A model generated the notes under the pieces. It saw only the letters and a list, made by a program, of their open reading frames with translations, was not told where the DNA came from and ran no database searches. The position numbers and the translations under genes are program-made. Of a stretch of DNA of 11,857 nucleotides, positions 5,793 through 11,857 are shown one piece after another. The stretch comes from an uncultured Eubacteriales bacterium (GTDB taxonomy: Bacteria > Bacillota_A > Clostridia > Christensenellales > Aristaeellaceae), in assembly GCA_944333375.1 (NCBI GenBank), contig CALVKX010000046.1, positions 1 to 11,857 on the forward strand, in the 5' to 3' direction. Numbering within the stretch: position 1 is the first letter of the stretch; each line of letters opens with the position of its first letter.

Positions 5793-5816
5793 CCAACGGG
5801 CCTTGCGCCGCGTTGG
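5793..5816 (+). promoter_or_regulatory. 5' UTR hairpin 1 of the sugar-uptake operon
   Basis: CCAACG (5793-5798) pairs with CGTTGG (5811-5816), and the enclosed bases can add three pairs (5799-5801 with 5807-5809) with one bulged base. It lies in the transcribed leader of the binding-protein gene, just upstream of a second hairpin. A regulatory role is inferred only from its position. Confidence 0.45.
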
Positions 5817-5820
5817 CCAA

Positions 5821-5847
5821 TGCCGTCAACCCCGGCGGTTGCCGGCA
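5821..5847 (+). promoter_or_regulatory. 5' UTR hairpin 2 adjoining the ribosome site
   Basis: TGCCG (5821-5825) pairs with CGGCA (5843-5847) and CAACC (5827-5831) with GGTTG (5837-5841), giving a 10-bp stem with one T-C mismatch and a 5-base loop. It ends five bases before the GGGAGG ribosome site (5852-5857), so it could stabilise the message or affect initiation. No known riboswitch class is recognised. Confidence 0.55.
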
Positions 5848-5866
5848 GTAAGGGAGGAAACGAGCA

Positions 5867-7153
5867 ATGAAACGGATCTGGAGCCTGTTGCTGGCCGTGG
5901 CGCTGCTGTGCGCGCTGTGGGCCCCCGCCATGGCGGAGGAGAAGATCACTTTGGAGTTCTGGGAAATGAGCTACGGCAGCGATGACCGCTACACCGAGAC
6001 GTGCGAGAAGCTCATCGCCCAGTATGAGGCGGAAAACCCCAATGTTACCATCAACATGACCTATCAGCCGTGGGACAACTACTATCAGCTGTTCCTCACG
6101 GCGGTTTCCTCCGGGGCTGCCCCGGACGTGGCCTCCTGCGCGATCGACCAGCCCGACCTGTTTGCGCAGATGAATGAGATCCAGTATCTCGACACCGTCA
6201 TCGACGCCTGGAAGGAGGAGGGCATCTACAGCGACTACAGCGAAGACATGCTCAACTTCTTCAAATATGAGGGCAATCAGATCGCCATTCCCTACATGGT
6301 GGGCTACCGCGGCTTCTTCTACCGCGCCGACTACCTGGAGGCGGCGGGCGTTGAGAAGGTGCCCGAGACCTGGGACGAGCTGCTGGACGCCTGCGCCAAG
6401 CTCAAGGCGTGGGACCCCGAAATCGTGCCGCTGGCCCTGACCGGCGCCACCAACGGCATCTGGCACTGCTTCATGAGCTTTGCCATGAGCAACGGCGTGG
6501 GCATCGTGGATGAGAACCTGGCGCCCACCTCCGAGAGCCAGGCCTTCAAGGAGACCATCGACCTGTTCCAGGAGCTGCGCGAGGGCGGCTATGTGGCCGA
6601 GGGCGTGCTGGGCCATGACGACGCGGCCGCCGAGACGCTGTATTACAGCGGCAAGGCCGCCTTCTTCTTCGGCAGCTTCGGCACCAAGATCTACGACTAC
6701 CCCGAGGTGGCCGAAAACAGCGACGTGCTGGCCTGCTTCCAGGGCCCCTCCGGCAGCGAGATCGCGACCGTGAGCTTCCCGGATGCGCTGGTGGTGTTCT
6801 CCCAGACCGAGTACCCCGAGGAGTCCCTGAAGTTCATCAAGTGGTGGGCGGAAAACACGCAGGCGCTGTTCACCGAGGGCGGCTGCTGGGCCTATCCGGC
6901 CAAGGCCTCCTTCTTCTCTGGCGAGGTCTTCTCCGACAAGGTTTCCCAGGGCGTGCTCAACAAGGTGCTGCCCACCGCCAAGACGGCGACCTGGCCCATC
7001 GAGGGCATGTTCCCGGGCTTCTCGCAGATCAACGGCGAGTACATCATGAACTACGCGCCTCAGGCGGCGCTCAACGGCGGCATGACCACCGATGACATCG
7101 CCGTCAAGCAGGCGGAGATGATTCAGGAAGCGTTGGACAACGCGATGGAATGA
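5867..7153 (+). CDS. ABC transporter extracellular sugar-binding protein
   Basis: 428 residues, a usual length for family 1 carbohydrate solute-binding proteins. A signal peptide spans 1-23 (AMA-EE cleavage). The mature N-terminus ITLEFWEMSYG, the segment EKLIAQYEAENPNVTINMTY, then SSGAAPDVAS and later IPYMVGYRGFFYRADYL with VPETWDELLDACAKLK are characteristic of this family. It captures an oligosaccharide outside the cell and hands it to the two permeases downstream. Cys15 is not in a proper lipobox (ALLC), so the protein appears to be released by signal peptidase I instead of lipid-anchored, which is unusual for a Gram-positive binding protein. GGGAGG lies 9 bases before the ATG. Expression is probably highest of the operon, since a hairpin and U-tract follow the gene. 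Confidence 0.93.
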   Translation: MKRIWSLLLAVALLCALWAPAMAEEKITLEFWEMSYGSDDRYTETCEKLIAQYEAENPNVTINMTYQPWDNYYQLFLTAVSSGAAPDVASCAIDQPDLFAQMNEIQYLDTVIDAWKEEGIYSDYSEDMLNFFKYEGNQIAIPYMVGYRGFFYRADYLEAAGVEKVPETWDELLDACAKLKAWDPEIVPLALTGATNGIWHCFMSFAMSNGVGIVDENLAPTSESQAFKETIDLFQELREGGYVAEGVLGHDDAAAETLYYSGKAAFFFGSFGTKIYDYPEVAENSDVLACFQGPSGSEIATVSFPDALVVFSQTEYPEESLKFIKWWAENTQALFTEGGCWAYPAKASFFSGEVFSDKVSQGVLNKVLPTAKTATWPIEGMFPGFSQINGEYIMNYAPQAALNGGMTTDDIAVKQAEMIQEALDNAME

Positions 7154-7163
7154 CCGGCTTGAA

Positions 7164-7221
7164 CCGCCGCGCGGGAGGGGCCCTGCCCCTCCCCCGGCGG
7201 GGAGGGACGGCCTCCTTTTTT
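7164..7221 (+). terminator. intercistronic attenuator after the binding-protein gene
   Basis: Immediately downstream of the stop codon, GGGAGGGGC (7173-7181) pairs with GCCCCTCCC (7185-7193), and six more outer pairs (7164-7169 with 7195-7200) extend the stem. A second short stem, GGAGG (7201-7205) with CCTCC (7211-7215), is directly followed by TTTTTT (7216-7221). The second stem is short for an efficient terminator, so partial read-through is expected. This is the usual way to make more binding protein than permease. Confidence 0.65.
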
Positions 7222-7300
7222 GACGGCCGCGCCTGGCGCGGGCCCAGACTATTGGCCCATTGGCCCGCTGAGCCGGTCTGTGGGCGGCAAGGAGGTACCC

Positions 7301-8194
7301 ATGAACAGGCAGATTCGCCGATGCGCCCTGTGGATGATGCTGCCCGCGCTGATCCTGGTGCTGTTTGTGAGCCTGTATCCGCTGCTCAACAGCATAGAGA
7401 TGAGCTTCACCAACAAAAATATTCTCAAGCCCAACGCCACCAAATTCGTCGGCCTGAGCAACTTTGAGGACATCCTCACCGACCCGGAGTTCTACGATAC
7501 CATCCGCGTGTCTTTGATCTACGCCTTCGGCTGCGCCTTTGCCAGCTATGTCATCGGCCTTGGCATCGCCACGCTGCTCAACAAGGACATCAAATGGCGC
7601 GGCCTGTTCCGCGCGGTGCTGCTGATCCCCTGGGCCATCCCCACGGTGGTGGCGGCCTCCAACTGGTCCTACCTGCTCAACGACCAGTACGGGCTCATCA
7701 ACACCTGGCTGATGCGCTGGGGAATCATCGACTCCCCCATCCTCTTTCTGGCGGACACCAGCATCGTGCTCTTCACCGTGGTGCTGGTGGGCACGTGGAA
7801 GTCCTATCCGTTCATGGCGCTGTCGCTGCTGGCCGGCATGCAGAACATCGACCGCAGCATCTACGAGTCCGCGCAGATCGACGGCGCTTCCGGCTCCCAG
7901 GCGTTCTGGTACATCACGCTGCCGGGGCTCAAGCAGGTGAGCCTGGTGGTGACGACGCTGATGTTCATCTGGGGCTTCAACAACTTCGACATCATCTTCC
8001 TGCTCACCTCGGGCGGGCCGCTCAACGCCACGCGCTCGCTGTCCATCTACACCTACAACCTGGCGTTCTACCGCGGGCGGATGGGGTATTCCGCCGCCAT
8101 CTCCCTGATTACCTTCGTCATGATGATCGGCTTTTACTGGGTCTACCAGCGCATGCTCAAGCTGGACGATAAGAAGGTGAAGCTCAATGGATAA
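7301..8194 (+). CDS. sugar ABC transporter permease, MalF/UgpA type
   Basis: 297 residues with six membrane spans (first at about 11-31, last at about 264-284). The cytoplasmic EAA loop that docks the ATPase is at about 189-209 (YESAQIDGASGSQAFWYITL). The segment FIWGFNNFDIIFLLTSGGP near 222-240 is typical of MalF-like carbohydrate permeases. The start at 7301 has AAGGAGG six bases upstream; an upstream in-frame ATG at 7220 sits in the attenuator U-tract and would add non-membrane sequence before the first span. The gene overlaps the next permease gene by 8 bases. No ATPase gene lies in the operon, so a shared MsmX/UgpC-like ATPase encoded elsewhere is expected. Confidence 0.94.
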   Translation: MNRQIRRCALWMMLPALILVLFVSLYPLLNSIEMSFTNKNILKPNATKFVGLSNFEDILTDPEFYDTIRVSLIYAFGCAFASYVIGLGIATLLNKDIKWRGLFRAVLLIPWAIPTVVAASNWSYLLNDQYGLINTWLMRWGIIDSPILFLADTSIVLFTVVLVGTWKSYPFMALSLLAGMQNIDRSIYESAQIDGASGSQAFWYITLPGLKQVSLVVTTLMFIWGFNNFDIIFLLTSGGPLNATRSLSIYTYNLAFYRGRMGYSAAISLITFVMMIGFYWVYQRMLKLDDKKVKLNG

Positions 8195-9020
8195 GGCCAG
8201 AAAACGCATCCGCCGGGTGCTGTTGTACCTGCTGATTGTTGCGGTCTGCCTGGTGACCAACCTTCCGATGCTCTCCATGCTGGGCACCGCCTTCAAGCCC
8301 GCCAACGAGGTCATGGCCAACACCAACCTCTTCACCGCCAACCCGTCTTTGGAGAACTTTGAGAAGGTGGCCCAGAAGACCTCCTTCCCGCGCGCCATCG
8401 GCAACACCTGCCTGGTGGCGCTGGTGGTGGCCGGCTTTTGCGTGACGTTTGCCTCCATGGCCGGCGTGGCGCTCTCGCGCACGCGCGGGAAGCTCTTTGG
8501 CGGCTTTACGATGCTGCTGCTGGTTTTGCAGATGATCCCCAGCATCCTGATTATGATCCCCCTGTTTAGCACGCTGCGCGCGCTCAACCTGGTGGACACG
8601 CATTTCAGCCTGATCTTTATCTATATTTCCACCAACCTGCCCTTTGGCATCCTGACGATGAAGGGCTTTTTCGACAGCATCCCCACAGAGCTGGACGAAG
8701 CCGCGATGATCGACGGCGCCTCGCCCTACCAGACCTACTGGAAGATCGTCTTCCCCACGGCGGTTCCGGGCATGATCTCCGTGGCGGTATATACGCTCAT
8801 GAGCGTTTGGAACGAGTTTACCATCGCCAACATCTTCATCCAGTCCACGGAGCTGCAAACCCTCTCGGTGGGCCTTCGGCAGTTCCAGCTCCAGACCACC
8901 ACGGACTGGGGCGCGCTGAGCGCCGCGGCGGCGCTGGCGTGCATCCCGGCGTTCCTGTTTTTGATCGTGGTGCAGAAATACCTCATCAGCGGCATGACCT
9001 CCGGCGCCGTCAAGGGATGA
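8187..9020 (+). CDS. sugar ABC transporter permease, MalG/UgpE type
   Basis: 277 residues with six spans, the first at about 10-32 after a basic N-terminus (MDKARKRIRR). The EAA loop is at about 171-190 (EAAMIDGASPYQTYWKIVFP). The segment LPFGILTMKGFF just before it is typical of the MalG branch. Its start overlaps the end of the first permease gene by 8 bases, with AAGAAGGTGAAG upstream as ribosome site, so the two subunits are probably translated in a coupled, equimolar way and form the membrane heterodimer. The stop lies 18 bases before the DUF4838-like gene. Confidence 0.94.
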   Translation: MDKARKRIRRVLLYLLIVAVCLVTNLPMLSMLGTAFKPANEVMANTNLFTANPSLENFEKVAQKTSFPRAIGNTCLVALVVAGFCVTFASMAGVALSRTRGKLFGGFTMLLLVLQMIPSILIMIPLFSTLRALNLVDTHFSLIFIYISTNLPFGILTMKGFFDSIPTELDEAAMIDGASPYQTYWKIVFPTAVPGMISVAVYTLMSVWNEFTIANIFIQSTELQTLSVGLRQFQLQTTTDWGALSAAAALACIPAFLFLIVVQKYLISGMTSGAVKG

Positions 9021-9038
9021 TGAAAGGGGATATCCGCC

Positions 9039-10916
9039 ATGCTGTATGTCATTCCCACCTCCGACCACCCCGCCGTGACCTTCGCCTGCGAGGAGCTGGC
9101 GCGCCACTGGCCCATGCTGGGGGACGCCTGGCAGGGGCCTGACCCGGTGCTGCGGGTGGGGCCGGGCCTGGAGGGCCTTGTGCCCGTGGCCGACCCCGAG
9201 CGCGACGACGCCATCGCCATCTCCCTGCAAAACGGGACCGGCGGCGTGGTCACGGGCAGCAACCCCCGCAGCGTGCTCATCGCGGCCTACCGCCTGCTGC
9301 ATGAGCTTGGCTTTTGGTTCGTCCGGCCCGGCCCCGAGGGCACGCTGGTGCGCTACAACGGCAGGACCAGCGTACATGTCTCCGAGGCGGCGAGCTACCG
9401 CCACCGCGGCTTTTGCATCGAGGGTGCGGTGAGCTATGAAAACGTGCTGGATCTGATCGACTACCTGCCCAAGGCCGGCTTCAACACGTATTTCACGCAA
9501 TTCCTCACGCCCTATGAGTTTTTCAAAACCTGGTACGCGCACGACAACAACCCCCTCCTGGCGGGTTCGCAGAAGGTGCCCACGGCGCAGGAGGTGGCGG
9601 ACTTCACCTACGGGCCGCTGGCGGACGCGCTCAAGAAGCGCGGGCTTTTGTTCCAGGCGGCGGGCCACGGCTGGACGACCGCGGCCGTGGGCATCGAGGG
9701 ACTGGGCTGGGACGAGGCGGAGGAGCCGCAGGAGCGCTACCGGCACTGGCTTGCCCAGATCGACGGAAAGCGCGCCCTGTTTCATGGCCGGCCGCTCAAC
9801 ACCAACCTCTGCTACGCCAACCCCGAGGTACGCCAGGCCCTGACCGACGAGGTGCTCGCCTTCCTGCAAAAGCACCCCCAGGTGGACGAGGTGCACTTCT
9901 GGCTGGCGGACGAGAGCAACAACACCTGCGAGTGCGAGGCATGCCGCCGGGATCTCCCCTCAGCGTTCTATATCGACATGCTCAACCTCCTGGACGAGAA
10001 GCTCACGCGCGCGGGACTGCGCACCAAAGTGGTGTTCCTGGCTTATCTGGACCTGCTGTGGCCGCCGGAGGGCAAAAAGCTGAACAACCCCGACCGCTTC
10101 GTGTTCATGTTCGCGCCCATCACGCGCTCCTACAGCGCGCCCCTGCCCGTCGGCGCCGCCGACCAGCCCCTCCCGCCCTTTGAGCGAAACCGCCTGCGCA
10201 TGCCCCAGAGCGTGGAGGAGAACATCGCCTTCCTGCGCGCGTGGCAGCGTCTGGCGCCCTGCGACAGCTTCATCTACGAATACCACTACATGTGGGACCT
10301 GTTCAAGGACGTCAGCGACTACGCCAACGCCCGCATCCTGTGGCAGGACGTGCGCAATTTGAAACAGCTGGGCCTCAACGGCTACATCTCCTGCCAGCAG
10401 ACGCGCGTGTTCTTCCCCTGCGGCTTTGGCATGCATGTGCTGGGGCAGGCCCTGTGGAACCGGGATACGGACTTTGAGGCGCTGGCCGGAGCCTATTTTG
10501 AGGCGCTCTTTGGCGATCGCGCGGGGCGGGTGCGCGCCATGCTGGAGGCGGCGCGGCGCTTCCACCCCGAATGTCTGCGGGGCGAAAGGCCCATCCGCGA
10601 CCCGGCCGTCGCGGCCGACTATGCCGCGCAGCGGCTGGACAGCCTGCGCGACGCCGCCTGGTGCGCGCAGCAGGCCCGCCGGGCCGAGCGCGCCGAAGCC
10701 GCGCTCTGGCAGGACCTGACATACTGGTGCGAATTCTGCGCCGCCTACGCCCACTGTCTGGAGGCGTGGGCGCTGGGGCTTGGGCCGCAGGAGCGCGCGC
10801 GGCGGCTGGAGGAATGTAAGCACGTCGTGCGCATCGGCGAGACGGCCCATCAGGAGGCGCTGGACGTGTACTGGTTCATCAAGACCCTGGACCGTACCAT
10901 CCTGCCCGCGCTATGA
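9039..10916 (+). CDS. DUF4838-like putative glycoside hydrolase, cytoplasmic
   Basis: 625 residues with no signal peptide. The N-terminal part (about 1-115) resembles the alpha/beta domain preceding GH20/GH67-type barrels, with GSNPRSVLIAAYRLLHELGF followed by WFVRPG at 73-97. A central barrel-like region (about 120-460) contains HFWLADESNNTCECEACRRD at 286-305, with the acidic pair D291-E292 and three closely spaced cysteines C297, C299 and C302. This D/E plus CxCxxC arrangement is what I associate with the DUF4838 family. Tyr/His/Glu-rich segments such as FIYEYHYMWD (411-420) and a C-terminal helical part (about 475-620) follow. It probably processes the imported sugar. Substrate and catalysis are not established. 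AAAGGGG precedes the ATG, and the stop overlaps the next gene (ATGA). Confidence 0.8.
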   Translation: MLYVIPTSDHPAVTFACEELARHWPMLGDAWQGPDPVLRVGPGLEGLVPVADPERDDAIAISLQNGTGGVVTGSNPRSVLIAAYRLLHELGFWFVRPGPEGTLVRYNGRTSVHVSEAASYRHRGFCIEGAVSYENVLDLIDYLPKAGFNTYFTQFLTPYEFFKTWYAHDNNPLLAGSQKVPTAQEVADFTYGPLADALKKRGLLFQAAGHGWTTAAVGIEGLGWDEAEEPQERYRHWLAQIDGKRALFHGRPLNTNLCYANPEVRQALTDEVLAFLQKHPQVDEVHFWLADESNNTCECEACRRDLPSAFYIDMLNLLDEKLTRAGLRTKVVFLAYLDLLWPPEGKKLNNPDRFVFMFAPITRSYSAPLPVGAADQPLPPFERNRLRMPQSVEENIAFLRAWQRLAPCDSFIYEYHYMWDLFKDVSDYANARILWQDVRNLKQLGLNGYISCQQTRVFFPCGFGMHVLGQALWNRDTDFEALAGAYFEALFGDRAGRVRAMLEAARRFHPECLRGERPIRDPAVAADYAAQRLDSLRDAAWCAQQARRAERAEAALWQDLTYWCEFCAAYAHCLEAWALGLGPQERARRLEECKHVVRIGETAHQEALDVYWFIKTLDRTILPAL

Positions 10917-11857
10917 GCGTGCGGCATGCGGTCCGCCGCCTGGGCAGGCGGGTGCTGGGAGCGCTGCGCTCGCACGGGCTTGGCCCGCGGCTTCTGACGG
11001 GCTTTTTGCTCATGGCGCTGCTGCCGACCATCGCGCTGTGCAGCATCGCCTACGTGGGCGCCCGCGACCAGATTCTCATGGGCGAGGAACGGTCCTCGCT
11101 GCGCATGGCCCAGTACCTGCGCAGCGAGCTTTCCTCGCTTCTTCGCAGCTATCCGGCCAAGCTCAACACCATCGCCTCGGACATGGCGGTCATCCGCCTC
11201 ATCCGCAGCTACCGCAAGGCCGACGCGGTGGAGGCCAAAACCCTGCAATATGAGCTGATGAGCCGCCTCATCAGCGAGGCGGCAAGCCTCCGCGGCTGCA
11301 TGAGCATCGAGATCGTGACCGACACCGGGGCCTCCATCAGCAAGCTGCCCTACTCCATCATGAACGAATCGCTCTTTTCCCGCATCCGGGATGCCAACGA
11401 GAAATTCGCCTTCTGGGTGGGGCAGTACCGCTGGGGGGAGCTCTATCCCGAGGCGTCGCTGAGCCAGCGGGACCGCACCGTGGCCCTGGCTGCGCGGCGC
11501 ATCCTGGACTACGCCAACGTCAAGCTCATGGGCTACATCGTCATCAGCTTTGACTGCACCGAGCTGGAGGCCCTCCTGCCCGCCGACGCGGGCGCGCAGA
11601 TCATGGTCAGCGACGGGGAGGGCGTGGTCCTGGCCGCCGCGGGCGACACGGCGGACAACCTCGCCTCCCTGGCGGGCCGTCTGAGCCGGGAAAGCCTTCC
11701 CGAGGAGCTGCAAAGCAGCACCATGGAGCATCTGGACGACAGCTATCTGGTCATCACCGGGGAGATCAGCGACACCCCTTACCGCCTCACGCTCTCCATC
11801 CCGTACCGGCACATCTTTTTCGGACTCAAGCGGATGTTTCCGGTCATCATCTCGGCG
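10913..11857 (+). CDS. membrane sensor, probably YesM-type histidine kinase (3' truncated by window)
   Basis: The first 315 codons are inside the window and the frame stays open to its last base. A basic N-terminus leads into a membrane span at about 27-49. An extracytoplasmic region of about 250 residues follows, with the alpha-helix-then-PAS-like layout of dCache sensor domains: helical SLRMAQYLRSELSSLLRSY, then strands around MSIEIVTDTGASIS, GYIVISFD and AQIMVSDGEGVVLAAAG. A second span begins at about 304. HAMP and kinase domains would lie beyond the window. Sensors of this shape next to sugar ABC importers usually are LytS/YesM-type kinases paired with an AraC-type regulator. A chemoreceptor or diguanylate cyclase is possible. 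The ATG overlaps the preceding stop (ATGA) with no clear ribosome site, so translation is likely coupled. Confidence 0.8.
   Translation, partial: MSVRHAVRRLGRRVLGALRSHGLGPRLLTGFLLMALLPTIALCSIAYVGARDQILMGEERSSLRMAQYLRSELSSLLRSYPAKLNTIASDMAVIRLIRSYRKADAVEAKTLQYELMSRLISEAASLRGCMSIEIVTDTGASISKLPYSIMNESLFSRIRDANEKFAFWVGQYRWGELYPEASLSQRDRTVALAARRILDYANVKLMGYIVISFDCTELEALLPADAGAQIMVSDGEGVVLAAAGDTADNLASLAGRLSRESLPEELQSSTMEHLDDSYLVITGEISDTPYRLTLSIPYRHIFFGLKRMFPVIISA

Larger units (their letters stand above)
5475..5866. other. divergent intergenic region between the inhibitor and sugar-uptake operons
   Basis: About 390 bases between two divergently transcribed operons. It is locally AT-rich around 5580-5720, unlike its flanks. 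It holds the plus-strand promoter and two UTR hairpins listed separately. For the minus-strand operon only a weak promoter candidate is seen: CATAAA (complement of 5588-5593) with TTTCCT 17 bases upstream. A small inverted repeat (TCCGGC at 5512-5517 with GCCGGA at 5525-5530) would form a hairpin in the minus-strand leader. No protein-coding gene is supported here. Confidence 0.5.

Noticed and set aside
5591..5851. Small plus-strand frames in the divergent intergenic region
   Set aside because: They cross the operon promoter and UTR hairpins, lack ribosome sites and show no protein-like features.
5858..5872. Possible catabolite-response element near the start of the binding-protein gene
   Set aside because: The bases around GGAAACGAGCAA lack the flanking TG and the palindromic half of a cre site.
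7220..7300. Upstream extension of the first permease gene to an ATG at 7220
   Set aside because: That ATG sits in the U-tract of the attenuator, and the added 27 residues are not conserved-looking; the ATG at 7301 has a strong AAGGAGG.
5519..8599. 1026-codon minus-strand open frame opposite the sugar operon
   Set aside because: It lies antisense to three well-supported genes. Its translation is rich in His, Gln, Gly and Arg with no domain, and it has no ribosome site: a typical shadow in GC-rich DNA.
8184..9896. 570-codon minus-strand open frame
   Set aside because: Antisense shadow of the second permease and the DUF4838-like gene; low-complexity His/Gln/Arg composition and no family signal.
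1..11857. CRISPR array, tRNA, rRNA or insertion sequence
   Set aside because: No regularly spaced repeats, tRNA-like cloverleaf, rRNA segment or transposase was seen on either strand.

Overview
This window looks like chromosomal DNA from a GC-rich member of the Clostridia (Bacillota), possibly an uncultured gut or rumen lineage. The evidence is strong GGAGG-type ribosome binding sites, a MalFG-type sugar importer operon with no ATPase gene, a PrsW-type protease beside an ECF sigma factor, and secreted SH3-domain proteins. The lineage is an inference and no taxonomic marker gene is present.

Left part, minus strand (187-3401): a tightly packed operon whose genes overlap by 8-17 bases. In transcription order it holds an ECF-type sigma factor with a TTG start, a 39-residue single-span membrane microprotein, an 8-9-span membrane protein of unknown family, a PrsW-like glutamic intramembrane protease and a two-span basic membrane protein with a GTG start. 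After an 88-base gap comes a LytTR response regulator. A perfect 20-bp terminator hairpin (124-167) follows. The first 120 bases are AT-rich and hold no gene I can name. This reads as a membrane-signalling sigma module in which the protease could release the sigma factor from an unrecognised anti-sigma partner.

Middle, minus strand (3449-5474): a second set of genes for exported proteins. They are a chagasin-family (I42) cysteine-peptidase inhibitor, a protein with two SH3-like domains joined by a Gly/Ser linker, and a small acidic lipoprotein. Downstream are a 14-bp perfect hairpin and a broken Ig-like-domain gene with an in-frame amber codon. The sigma promoter overlaps the end of this remnant.

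Right part, plus strand (5717-11857): a carbohydrate uptake and processing operon. It has an extended -10 promoter, a roughly 115-base 5' UTR with two hairpins, an extracellular sugar-binding protein, an intercistronic hairpin and U-tract that probably lowers downstream expression, two permeases, a cytoplasmic DUF4838-like putative glycosidase, and the 5' end of a two-span sensor (probably a YesM-type histidine kinase) cut by the window edge. Together these would sense, import and process a glycan fragment. The substrate cannot be read from sequence. The importer ATPase is presumably shared and encoded elsewhere.
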